From: Bacteroides sp.
Lineage (GTDB): Bacteria; Bacteroidota; Bacteroidia; Bacteroidales; Bacteroidaceae
Length of the DNA stretch: 53,405 nt
Reading direction: 5' to 3'
Assembly: GCA_020861095.1 (NCBI GenBank)
Contig: JAJBTC010000207.1
Coordinates: forward strand, 1-53,405
Shown here: positions 34,585-42,460 of the stretch, piece after piece
Layout of the letters: the number at the start of each line of letters is the position of its first letter
Numbering within the stretch: position 1 is the first letter of the stretch
Notes under the pieces: generated by a model
What the model saw: only the letters and a program-made list of their open reading frames with translations
Told to the model about the DNA's origin: nothing
Databases searched by the model: none
Position numbers and translations under genes: made by a program

Positions 34585-35361
34585 TTATCGTCGCAGTTCA
34601 CTTAAGATCTCTTCTCCTACGGCGGTAGCAGACTGGGGATTTTGTCCGGTGATGAGGCGCTGATCGTTCACGACAAATGGGTGCCATTTACCGGCTTTCC
34701 GGAAGAACGCACCTCGTTCGATGAGCTTAGTCTCTAACAGAAAGGGAACGATCTGGTCACGGTGCACCTCTTCCTCTTCTTCGTTGGTGAAACCGGTGAC
34801 CTGTAGTCCGTTGATAAGGTAATTGCCATCGCTCAGGGTGAGGTCGACCAGAGCAGCAGGGCCGTGACATACAGCGGCTACGATGCCTCCGGCTTCGTAG
34901 ATCTGCCGGGCAATGTCGGCCAGTTCGCGGTTGTCGGGAAAGTCCCACATGGCTCCGTGACCGCCGGCATAGAAGATCACCTGATATTCGGAGGGGATGA
35001 CCTCGGAGGGAGACAGGGTCTGTTGTATTTTCTCCTGTTCGGCACCGCTTTGCCAGAAGAGGCGGTTCACGGGGTCTTCCAGGTCGACGCCATCTACAGG
35101 GGCTTTGCCTCCCTGGGGACTGACAAAATCGATGTCGTATCCGGCATCGGTGAGCACTTTCCAGGGATGAGCTACTTCGGAAAGGTAAAAACCGGTGCGT
35201 TCTTTGGTGATGCCCAACTGATCGTGACTGGTCACCACAAACAAGATTTTCTTTTTCATATCATTTTTTGCTAAAGGATCGGGATCGGTAGTCTGTGCTG
35301 AAAGGCTGGCCACCAGACACAGGATCCATAAGGAAAACAGTCTTTTTTCATGGTTTATCAA
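34585..35361 (-). CDS. DJ-1/PfpI (Hsp31-like) family protein with signal peptide
   Basis: A 258-residue class I glutamine-amidotransferase-like protein. The nucleophile elbow AAVCHGPAA gives Cys165 and His166; Glu62 in SEVAHPW completes an Hsp31-like triad, and GGHGAMWDF is the conserved turn. Such proteins are glyoxalase III-like enzymes or chaperones. A start at 35361 gives an N-terminal signal (FSLWILCLVASLSAQ), implying export; a start at residue 35 (35259, MKKKILFVVTS) would give the ordinary cytosolic protein. I prefer the longer form because the signal is so clear. The MarR operator is just downstream. Confidence 0.87.
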   Translation of the reverse strand: MINHEKRLFSLWILCLVASLSAQTTDPDPLAKNDMKKKILFVVTSHDQLGITKERTGFYLSEVAHPWKVLTDAGYDIDFVSPQGGKAPVDGVDLEDPVNRLFWQSGAEQEKIQQTLSPSEVIPSEYQVIFYAGGHGAMWDFPDNRELADIARQIYEAGGIVAAVCHGPAALVDLTLSDGNYLINGLQVTGFTNEEEEEVHRDQIVPFLLETKLIERGAFFRKAGKWHPFVVNDQRLITGQNPQSATAVGEEILSELRR

Positions 35362-35594
35362 GAATAAGGTGAATAGGGTTTATCCTTTTATTTACGGGTA
35401 AAAGCAGATTCCCTGCCGGATGGTTCCGGGAAAGTAGGCACACATGGGCCACGCCACAAGCCTATTGCGGAGTGTGAACCTGTCCGACAAGATAGGAGCA
35501 AATCGTGTAGACATATCTTTGTTTTTAAATGAAGTTCTTGTCATAGGTAACAGATCCACACGGTTTTTGGTTCTTTAAAGGGAAAGAAGGGGAA

Positions 35595-35622
35595 GTTCTA
35601 AGTTTTGAGTTCTAAGTAAGTG
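35595..35622 (+). repeat. Heptad GTTNTRA array, not next to a gene end
   Basis: Units GTTCTAA, GTTTTGA, GTTCTAA, then the degenerate GTAAGTG. The only array here without an adjoining stop codon. It lies in the 660-base gap 35362-36024, which otherwise holds only repeats. Confidence 0.75.
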
Positions 35623-35740
35623 ATCCTGATCAAATGTATGTATCATGCTCCGTTATGCTGTAGAGACGCGATATATAATTTATGTATAAATGTATCCATC
35701 ACATGAGTTTCTATCATTTTTTCTACAGAGAAAGGGGTTA

Positions 35741-35852
35741 CCTGTAGAGACGCACGGCGTGCGTCTCAGCATACTGAATGGGAAGTCATATAGGGATAAC
35801 CTTTTTTTGTTGGACATACATTGCGGAGACGCACGGCGTGCGTCTCTACAGG
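35741..35852. repeat. 112-bp element with 27-bp inverted ends
   Basis: CCTGTAGAGACGCAC opens the element (35741) and its exact reverse complement closes it (35852); each end holds a palindrome GAGACGCAC-GGC-GTGCGTCTC (35747-35767 and 35826-35846). The 58-base middle has TTTTTTTGTTGGACATACAT. A second, eroded copy is at 22825-22912, and a partial relative starts near 35648. Similar GAGACGCAC palindromes are familiar as extragenic repeats in Bacteroidota and cyanobacteria. Confidence 0.75.
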
Positions 35853-36024
35853 ACACCGGAATAGTATATATAATGAATGATAAACTTCTATTTATAAATG
35901 ATAAGGTATAGTATAAGGCACAACTGTGAAAATCATCTGAGAATATCAAGTGGTTTACATATCATATAAAAGAATACGCCGATTTTTCAGGTATCTCTGT
36001 TTATTTGAATGTATGAAGGTAAAG

Positions 36025-36414
36025 CTATTTTCTGAACTTATTTAATATATAGTAGTCTGTAAGTAAAGCGCATGCTATGCCTGCGGTATAACAGAGGAGA
36101 TCTGACCAGAGGAAGCCTTGTCCGAGTACAAGGGCAGCGAAGCGATTGGCGCGTAGTTGCCTGATCCATTCTGCCTGATAGAGCTGGCTGAATTCAATGC
36201 ACCAGGAGAAGAGGAATGCCCAAAGTGCGGAACGGCGGATGTGGGAGGAGGGGAAAAGAGATCGGAATCCGTAGTAGACCATGGCAGCCCATAGGACATC
36301 ACCGGCATATTCGGTGACAAAAGAGGGCAGAGCAGGGCCGTAGTAGCGGGATGAGAGGCCCAGGATGATGCAGATCAGGACGGCAGAGAGATAAATAAGG
36401 CGTTTTTTAACCAT
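36025..36414 (-). CDS. DUF2809 family membrane protein
   Basis: A 129-residue inner-membrane protein of about four helices, matching DUF2809: SRYYGPALPSFVTEYAGDVLWAAMVY, then LWAFLFSWCIEFSQLYQAEWI (with conserved E-x-x-Q) and the final WSDLLCYTAGI. Function unknown. A TATATTTG box lies about 85 bases upstream on the same strand. Confidence 0.9.
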   Translation of the reverse strand: MVKKRLIYLSAVLICIILGLSSRYYGPALPSFVTEYAGDVLWAAMVYYGFRSLFPSSHIRRSALWAFLFSWCIEFSQLYQAEWIRQLRANRFAALVLGQGFLWSDLLCYTAGIACALLTDYYILNKFRK

Positions 36415-36500
36415 CGGATATGTATTTTACAGGGTATTGTGTGATTCTTCTGTATGGTACAGACAAGTAACGGGTACATTAGGAACGGAGTTTCCGGTTA

Positions 36501-36508
36501 CAAATATA
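36501..36508 (-). promoter_or_regulatory. -7 promoter box upstream of DUF2809
   Basis: TATATTTG on the minus strand, divergent from the box for glutathione peroxidase. Confidence 0.5.
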
Positions 36509-36557
36509 CCATAAAGATATTCAAATGAAAGAGGAGAAGGATCTATAACTATTTTTC

Positions 36558-36565
36558 TACCTTTG
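36558..36565 (+). promoter_or_regulatory. -7 promoter box for glutathione peroxidase
   Basis: TACCTTTG, about 75 bases before the start at 36640. Confidence 0.5.
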
Positions 36566-36639
36566 CGTGTCGATGGATGAGATGCCTCAGAAGAACAGAG
36601 CGGACGAGGTGTACACGTCGCGTCACATAAACCGGAAAA

Positions 36640-37143
36640 ATGAGTATGGAAGCAGGATTTTATAGGTATTCGGCAAGGAGTTTGCAGGGCAAAGAGATTG
36701 GTATGGATGCATACAGAGGTAAGGTGGTGCTGGTGGTGAACACAGCGAGCAGGTGTGGACTGACTCCTCAGCTGGAGGGATTGGAGGCACTTTACAGAAA
36801 ATACAAAGATGAAGGATTGGTAGTGCTGGGTTTTCCCTGCAATCAGTTTATGCGTCAGGAGCCTGGAGATGAAAATTCGATAGCGCAAGGATGTGTGGTG
36901 AATTATGGGGTGACGTTTCAGATGTTTTCCAAAATAAACGTGAACGGTGAAGAGGCGCATCCGCTTTATAAATACCTCAGGAAAGAGTTGAAAGGGAATC
37001 TGGGAAGTGCTGTGAAGTGGAATTTCACCAAGTTTCTTATCGACAGGAATGGGAAGCCAGTGAAACGGTTTTCGCCAGTAGTGACTCCGGAGAAGATAGA
37101 ACCCTATGTCCGGGAGTTACTGAAAGCAGAAGAGCGAAAGTAG
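36640..37143 (+). CDS. Glutathione peroxidase family protein
   Basis: A 167-residue thiol peroxidase. The peroxidatic Cys39 lies in VVNTASRCGLTPQ; Gln69 in GFPCNQF and Trp127-Asn128 in VKWNFTKFLID complete the catalytic tetrad. A cysteine at 85 (in IAQGCVVNYGVTF) is in the region of the resolving cysteine, suggesting thioredoxin rather than glutathione as reductant; Bacteroidales usually lack glutathione. The first and third codons are both ATG. The gene 88 bases downstream may be in the same transcript. Confidence 0.94.
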   Translation: MSMEAGFYRYSARSLQGKEIGMDAYRGKVVLVVNTASRCGLTPQLEGLEALYRKYKDEGLVVLGFPCNQFMRQEPGDENSIAQGCVVNYGVTFQMFSKINVNGEEAHPLYKYLRKELKGNLGSAVKWNFTKFLIDRNGKPVKRFSPVVTPEKIEPYVRELLKAEERK

Positions 37144-37231
37144 GTGAAGAGGGAGAGAGGTAAAGGAAAAACGAAAGTAGATCAACAAGGAAACAAAAAG
37201 GAATAAGAAGTAAAGAATAAAAGATCAGGAG

Positions 37232-37567
37232 ATGGAGTTACGTAAGATATTTCTTTTCACAGGGCTGGTGTTTTTTGGAATAGCTTCTTTTGTGTGGTTC
37301 GCGGGGTGGCATCCTGCCTTATTCCGGGTGCTGTTGTGTGCCGGGGTGAATATGAAGGTGGCTTTTTTATTTTGTACGTTTCGCAGACCCGATTTTAAAA
37401 TGTCGGTCCCTATGTATATGATTCTGACCGGGGTGGGACTGATCTTAGCCTCTTTGTTGTTCAAGTCGGTGATCCCGGTGCCGGTAGTGCAGGCTATACT
37501 GTTCTATACAGCGATTACACTGAAAGTCGCCGGAGTAGCTCTGCTTTTTTATCCATCCCGGAAATAG
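37232..37567 (+). CDS. Small membrane protein of unknown family
   Basis: A 111-residue protein with about four membrane helices (roughly 7-25, 30-50, 58-76 and 82-105) and an RK-rich C-terminus. No family recognised. Same strand as glutathione peroxidase. The 337-base gap after it (37568-37903) shows one small hairpin (GGACTT...AAGTCC near 37834) and no gene; I looked for a cobalamin box ahead of the receptor operon and did not see one. Confidence 0.65.
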   Translation: MELRKIFLFTGLVFFGIASFVWFAGWHPALFRVLLCAGVNMKVAFLFCTFRRPDFKMSVPMYMILTGVGLILASLLFKSVIPVPVVQAILFYTAITLKVAGVALLFYPSRK

Positions 37568-37903
37568 CTGGAGATAGGTTGTTCTTTTCTTTGTCTCCGG
37601 AAAGAAATAAACCAAAAAAAGTGGTTTTGGGATCTTTTCCTCACCTCGTCTGCTGTTTGCCTCTTTACCAGGTAACTTGTTGCGCCCAGCCGGGTTTTGT
37701 TTCACAGAGAATATGTATTTGTTTTTTTCAGGTTGTAATAATTCGCCTTTATAAACACATTTGTCCTTTTAGGGAAGACAGGATGTACAGGTAAATAAAA
37801 AATAACAGATATTTGTACCCGGAATCAAGCATGGGACTTTTACCACGGCGAAGTCCATATACCGATAGTCGCGAAGCAATTTTTAGTATACATATCCATA
37901 AAG

Positions 37904-38545
37904 ATGGGGAAAACAAAATTTTTATCGTTTATAATGGTTTTTTTATGGGGAGCTATGCCTGTGCGTGCACAAGAAAATAAAGAGTTTGAGCAGGCAGTGC
38001 GTATGTCGGTAGAGCGGGCAATGCAACGTTATCCCAAATCTACTTTGAAAGATCTGTATAAACTCTTTTTTCAGGATAGATACGGCCCGGGGCATCTGAT
38101 CCACGATAGGGAAGGCGCCGATCGTTACCTGAGGCGTGAGCTGGACTCTTATACTGCTCCGACACCTGTTATATCGGTGGAAGAAGCGGTGGAGTGTACC
38201 GGATGGCAGCACAATTTCTATAGAATAGATCTTTCCGTACTGAAAAATGAGTGGATCCCTTATGATGTCTTTTTCGATGCTTTTGTAAGAAGTGTCAATG
38301 GGATCACTCCCATGCCCGTTGAAGAGTGGAGAGAGGAATGGAGGCAGATCGAAACGATTATCAGATCCATGCAACTCTCTCTTCCCGGTTATGCGGAGGA
38401 TTACAGAGAAATAGAAGAGAAACTGACAGCAGGCAACTATGTGGGGCATCACAGTGAGGCATACAACCAGGCGTATGCGCCACACTATCGCATCATCAGC
38501 AGAAAGATCTGTGAAGAGGAGATACTTCCTCTCTTGGAAAAATAA
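37904..38545 (+). CDS. Conserved secreted protein ahead of a TonB-dependent receptor
   Basis: A 213-residue protein with a signal peptide (cleavage near VRAQ, residue 23) and no lipobox. The mature part is rich in aromatic and acidic residues, with RYGPGHLIHDREGADRYLRREL and GHHSEAYNQAYAPHYRII as marked features; the histidines could bind a metal or haem, which is a guess. I do not recognise the family. It lies 61 bases before the receptor gene on the same strand, so the two probably work together. Confidence 0.8.
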   Translation: MGKTKFLSFIMVFLWGAMPVRAQENKEFEQAVRMSVERAMQRYPKSTLKDLYKLFFQDRYGPGHLIHDREGADRYLRRELDSYTAPTPVISVEEAVECTGWQHNFYRIDLSVLKNEWIPYDVFFDAFVRSVNGITPMPVEEWREEWRQIETIIRSMQLSLPGYAEDYREIEEKLTAGNYVGHHSEAYNQAYAPHYRIISRKICEEEILPLLEK

Positions 38546-38606
38546 TCCGGAAAATGAGATCAGGAAACAAAACAGAAAATAATTCGTAAAACAAATAAGA
38601 GCAAAC

Positions 38607-40481
38607 ATGAAAAGAATTTTGAATCTATCCATCGGCTGTCTGTTGTGTACGGTGGTGGCTCAGGCAGAGAATCAGCAACCCAACGATACCATTTCCATGA
38701 GAAGATATGAATTGGGAGAAGTAGTAGTCACCGGCTCACGCGTACCCATTGCGCGCGATCTGCTACCTGTTCCGGTGAGTGTGGTGTCTCGTAACCTGCT
38801 CGAGCAGAGCGGAGAAACGACGATACTCCCCGCACTGACGCAGCAAGTCCCCGGACTATTTGTTACCTCTCGTGGAATTGCCGGTTACGGTGTGTCCGGC
38901 GGGTCGGCAGGGGGGATCAATCTGCGTGGTATGGGAGGCGGTGCCGGACGGGTACTGATCCTCATCGATGGACATCCTCAATATGCCACGATCTATGGCC
39001 ATCCGGTGGCAGATGCGTATATCGCTTCCGACGCGCAGCGGGTGGAGGTTTCACGTGGTCCGTCGTCTGTTCTGTATGGATCGAATGCGATGGCAGGAGC
39101 CATCAATATCATCACGCGCCAGGCTACACAGGAGGGAAACCACCTGAATGTGAGGCTGATGGTAGGGTCCTACGGTACGCAACGTTACTCACTGACTGAT
39201 AGTTACCGTCAGGGGCCCTGGTCGGGAGTGGTAAGTGGAAATTATGAGCGGACGGACGGACATCGTGCGAACTCCGGTTTTGAACTGTTCAGTGGGTTCG
39301 GAAAAGTGGGATATGATATTTCTGAGGAGTGGAAAGTGACTGCCAATGTAAACATCGCGCAAGCCAATTCCAACAACCCGGGCACAGTAAACAATCCCAT
39401 GTATGAAGGTACCGCGGATGTGTTGCGGGGTATGTCGGGACTCTCTCTGGAAAACAACTACGGTATCACGCGGGGGGCTTTGAACTTGTATTACAATTGG
39501 GGAAATCATAAGATCAACGACGGATATACCGAAGGCGGCAATCCCCGTGAATTTCTGTTCCGGTCGACAGACTACATGGGCGGTCTGAATCTGTATCAGG
39601 CTGTCAACCTCTTCACCGGGAATACCCTCACCGGCGGCTTTGATGTGAAACTGTATGGTGGGAATGCCTATCGTAATCCGGTGACGGAGATCTATGCCGA
39701 CCATGTCAAATTGCATGAGATAGCCGGATATGTGTTTGCCCAACAGGAACTGGGACGTTTTATGATCAATGCCGGTCTGCGTCTGGAAAATCATAAACTC
39801 TACGGAACCGAGTGGGTGCCTCAGGGAGGCCTCTCTTTCCGGGCAGCTAAGGAAACTCATCTGAAATTCTCTGTTTCAAAAGGTTTCCGTACGCCGAATA
39901 TGCGTGAACTTTATATGTACGACTCTGCCAATGAAGACCTGCTTCCCGAGCGTAGCCTGAGTTATGATCTCAGCGTATCGCAAAGGCTGCTTGATAACCG
40001 CCTTTCTATGGAACTGGCCCTCTACTACATCAAAGGAGATAACATCGTGGAGACTGTACCGGTGGACGGCAATCCGAAGAACCGGAATGTGGGAGAGTTT
40101 GCCAACAAAGGGGTAGAGTTCAGCCTGGCTTACAAGATCCTTAACAACCTCTCTTTGCATAGTAATTACAGTTACCTGCACATGGACACAGATATTACCG
40201 GTGCTCCCCGGAACAAATTATATGCGGGTGTGACCTATCGTCCGGGCAGATTTACGCTGAGTGCGGGCGCGCAGGTGATAGATAAGCTTCTGCTCTCTAC
40301 AGGAGATCAGGGCGAATCCAGCAGTTATACATTGGTAGATGCGCGTGTGGCCTATCGTGCATGGAAATGGGGAGAGGTCTTTGTGAAGGGGGATAACCTG
40401 CTGGCACAGAAGTATGAAACGATGCTTGGCTTCCCCATGCCCCGGGCAACAGTGATGGCCGGGGTAAGTCTGAATTTCTGA
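38607..40481 (+). CDS. TonB-dependent outer-membrane receptor
   Basis: A 624-residue receptor importing a scarce nutrient with energy from TonB. After the signal peptide (about residues 1-20) comes a TonB-box-like segment (GEVVVTGSR), the plug domain (PVSVVSRNLLEQSGETTIL; GRVLILIDGHPQ; RVEVSRGPSSVLYGSNAMAGAINI) and a 22-strand barrel ending in phenylalanine (VSLNF). It has no carboxypeptidase-like N-domain and no SusD partner, so it is not a polysaccharide SusC. The plug is closest in style to BtuB/HmuR receptors for cobalamin or haem or to siderophore receptors; which one cannot be decided. Confidence 0.95.
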   Translation: MKRILNLSIGCLLCTVVAQAENQQPNDTISMRRYELGEVVVTGSRVPIARDLLPVPVSVVSRNLLEQSGETTILPALTQQVPGLFVTSRGIAGYGVSGGSAGGINLRGMGGGAGRVLILIDGHPQYATIYGHPVADAYIASDAQRVEVSRGPSSVLYGSNAMAGAINIITRQATQEGNHLNVRLMVGSYGTQRYSLTDSYRQGPWSGVVSGNYERTDGHRANSGFELFSGFGKVGYDISEEWKVTANVNIAQANSNNPGTVNNPMYEGTADVLRGMSGLSLENNYGITRGALNLYYNWGNHKINDGYTEGGNPREFLFRSTDYMGGLNLYQAVNLFTGNTLTGGFDVKLYGGNAYRNPVTEIYADHVKLHEIAGYVFAQQELGRFMINAGLRLENHKLYGTEWVPQGGLSFRAAKETHLKFSVSKGFRTPNMRELYMYDSANEDLLPERSLSYDLSVSQRLLDNRLSMELALYYIKGDNIVETVPVDGNPKNRNVGEFANKGVEFSLAYKILNNLSLHSNYSYLHMDTDITGAPRNKLYAGVTYRPGRFTLSAGAQVIDKLLLSTGDQGESSSYTLVDARVAYRAWKWGEVFVKGDNLLAQKYETMLGFPMPRATVMAGVSLNF

Positions 40482-40488
40482 TCATAAA

Positions 40489-40527
40489 ATCCCTGTACAG
40501 GTTCAGAATTTGTGCCTGTACAGGGAT
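40489..40527 (+). terminator. Hairpin after the TonB receptor gene
   Basis: ATCCCTGTACAGG (40489-40501) pairs perfectly with CCTGTACAGGGAT (40515-40527). The T-run is weak. Confidence 0.7.
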
Positions 40528-40588
40528 CCTATCGTTTATAGATGCTCATACGGAAATATCTGTGTAAGTAGATAACAGGAAGAACCTT

Positions 40589-41086
40589 ATGAAAATCCAG
40601 AGACTGAGTAAAGCATACAAATCCCGGTTGATCGAAATAAACCAATTTACTACAGACCATCTGAGCAGCCCCGCTCATTATATCCCTTTTACGGAGAAAG
40701 AGATAGAGGCCGCTTTTGATGACTCCGGAAAGGTCGTTTTATATGGCGTTATGGAGGAGGGTACCTTAGCGGCTGTTTCCGGATTGTTTACTGATGTAAG
40801 CGATATAGCTGCCGAATTGGTATCGTTGCAGATCGATGCTGAAAAGGCGGTGGAGATCGGAGGATGTATGACGCTGCCGGAGTATCGTAATAAAGGATAT
40901 ATGCTGTCATTGAACAGGGAACTTCTGCGGATAGCCCGCCAGGAAGGATATCGTTACCTGGTGGCAACCGCCCATCCCGATAACGTAGCAAGCAGCAGAT
41001 CACTGACGAAGGCAGGGATGAATAAGGTGAAACAATTCTATTGGCATGGAGATTACCTGAGAGACCTCTATCTCTTGCAGCTTTAA
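40589..41086 (+). CDS. GNAT family acetyltransferase
   Basis: A 165-residue N-acetyltransferase. The acetyl-CoA site is in IGGCMTLPEYRNKGYMLSLNRELL, a variant of the R/Q-x-x-G-x-A loop, and ASSRSLTKAGM is the C-terminal motif with the conserved NxxS-like turn. The substrate is unknown. Single gene, convergent with the DUF3037/HipA-like pair. Confidence 0.85.
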   Translation: MKIQRLSKAYKSRLIEINQFTTDHLSSPAHYIPFTEKEIEAAFDDSGKVVLYGVMEEGTLAAVSGLFTDVSDIAAELVSLQIDAEKAVEIGGCMTLPEYRNKGYMLSLNRELLRIARQEGYRYLVATAHPDNVASSRSLTKAGMNKVKQFYWHGDYLRDLYLLQL

Positions 41087-41164
41087 GGCGAATGTTACAC
41101 CAGACCTTGTAGAGACGGATACTGTATATCCGATACAAAAGGATCCGTCATGGAAAGGATCCGG

Positions 41165-41548
41165 TCACAGAACCAATTCTCCGAACAGGCGGTCAAAGGT
41201 CTCGTCGAGACTGTATGTATATCCGGAGTGGGGGCGTGAGGTCTGAATAGTAGCACTCCGGACGGCTGTCAGCCAGCGGAATCGTTCGGCAACGTCGAGG
41301 GAAGCTATGTAGCCGCCTTCTTTTCGGCCGGAGGCGATGATCTCCCAGGCGGAAAGATTGTTGAGCAGGGTTTCCCTTTCACATTCGGTGGAGTAAAGAG
41401 CCAGTTTCTGTTCGTTCACGGCAATTCGAATACGGATGTATCGCTTCCTTTTGCAGAAAAGCAAGAGTCCTACATTGATAAATTCTTCGCGTTCTATCCG
41501 GGGCACTACCCGAATGACAGCATATTCATATAGATTTTTTTCTGGCAT
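41165..41548 (-). CDS. DUF3037 family protein, partner of a HipA-like kinase
   Basis: A 127-residue cytosolic protein matching DUF3037: YEYAVIRVVPRIEREEFINVGLLLFC is the family signature, followed by VAERFRWLTAVRSATIQTSRPHSGYT. I start at 41548 (MPEKNLYEYA), which overlaps the end of the kinase gene by 23 bases. The overlap implies translational coupling. The pair with a HipA-like kinase is known from many genomes; the function of DUF3037 has not been established. It could be a regulator or an inhibitor of the kinase, which is inference. Confidence 0.88.
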   Translation of the reverse strand: MPEKNLYEYAVIRVVPRIEREEFINVGLLLFCKRKRYIRIRIAVNEQKLALYSTECERETLLNNLSAWEIIASGRKEGGYIASLDVAERFRWLTAVRSATIQTSRPHSGYTYSLDETFDRLFGELVL

Positions 41549-42305
41549 GGATGGCTTCTTTGATAAAGATGTCTGATGCACTCAGTCTTCCGGTGAGGAA
41601 CTCACGATAGACGGTGCGCATCTCTTCGGGTGTCTGTGTCTCTTCCGTATTCAGCCAGTCGTCGGGGATCAGTTGCACGATCTCCTCTATTTTTTCGGGA
41701 GTGATCCGGGTTCTGGCCCACTGGTCCGTTTCTTCGAGTAGGTCGGCATAAGGCAGAAGCACGTGGTCACGTATGTTAGCGAAAGGACTGGCTATTTTCT
41801 GCCTCCAGTCTTCCCAGTTATAGTGGAAATAGAGACTACTGCCATGATCAATGAGCCACAGTTCTTTGTGCCAGATGAGCATATTCGTATTTTTTACGGT
41901 ACGATCTATGTTCATGATGAGTGCATCCAGCCATACGATGCGTGAAGCTGTTTCCGCGTCTACGTTGTTGACCACCGGATCGAAGGTGACCGCGCCCGAC
42001 AGATAATGCAGGCCGAGGTTCCTGCCCCGGCTGCCTTGCAGCAGATCCTGGATCTCTTCGTCTCCTTCGGTCTGGCCAAACGCTTCGTCGAGCATCAGGA
42101 AGACGAGTTCCGGGACACGTAATCCCAATAGCCTCGCTATTTCCGCGCCGATCAGATCGGCAATGAGCGCGCGTGTACCGTGACCTGCCCCGCGGAATTT
42201 AAGCACATACTTGAATCCGTCGTCTGCTTCTGCCAGGGCAGGCAGTGATCCGCCTTCCCTCAGCGGGGTGATGTATCGGGTGACATTTACCGTACGTAAT
42301 TCCAT
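41526..42305 (-). CDS. HipA-like kinase (short form)
   Basis: A 259-residue protein with a HipA-type kinase core. Lys36 (in KYVLKFRGAG) suits the ATP-binding lysine; the catalytic loop is LDALIMNIDRTVKNTNML, with Asp134, Arg135, Asn139 and Asn141; LIDHGSSLYF has Asp153 in the place of the metal-binding aspartate. It lacks the N-terminal HipA subdomain and the full length (about 430) of classic HipA. No HipB-like antitoxin with a helix-turn-helix is next to it; instead it overlaps the DUF3037 gene. Its target is unknown. Confidence 0.87.
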   Translation of the reverse strand: MELRTVNVTRYITPLREGGSLPALAEADDGFKYVLKFRGAGHGTRALIADLIGAEIARLLGLRVPELVFLMLDEAFGQTEGDEEIQDLLQGSRGRNLGLHYLSGAVTFDPVVNNVDAETASRIVWLDALIMNIDRTVKNTNMLIWHKELWLIDHGSSLYFHYNWEDWRQKIASPFANIRDHVLLPYADLLEETDQWARTRITPEKIEEIVQLIPDDWLNTEETQTPEEMRTVYREFLTGRLSASDIFIKEAIHARKKSI

Positions 42306-42320
42306 ATAGAAGGGGATTGA

Positions 42321-42460
42321 GTTTTAAGTTCTAAGTTAAAAGTTTTAAGTTGTAGGTTTTGAGTTCTAAGTTGTGAGTTTCTACATATAAGTTGTTTTTA
42401 CCACTTATTACTTAGAACTTAAAACTCACAACTTATTACTTACCACTTAGAACTCAAAAC
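42321..42460. repeat. Two facing nine-unit GTTNTRA heptad arrays
   Basis: Left arm 42321-42383 is nine 7-base units on the plus strand (GTTTTAA, GTTCTAA, GTTAAAA, GTTTTAA, GTTGTAG, GTTTTGA, GTTCTAA, GTTGTGA, GTTTCTA). Right arm 42398-42460 is nine units on the minus strand (GTTTTGA, GTTCTAA, GTGGTAA, GTAATAA, GTTGTGA, GTTTTAA, GTTCTAA, GTAATAA, GTGGTAA). The TGA of the first minus unit is the stop codon of the aldo/keto reductase gene. The arms can pair as a long imperfect hairpin. Confidence 0.9.

Noticed and set aside
37568..37903. Cobalamin or other riboswitch ahead of the receptor operon
   Set aside because: I looked for a B12 box and related conserved cores and did not find them; only a small hairpin is present.
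41526..42305. Classical HipBA toxin-antitoxin locus
   Set aside because: No helix-turn-helix HipB gene lies next to the kinase; the neighbour is DUF3037.
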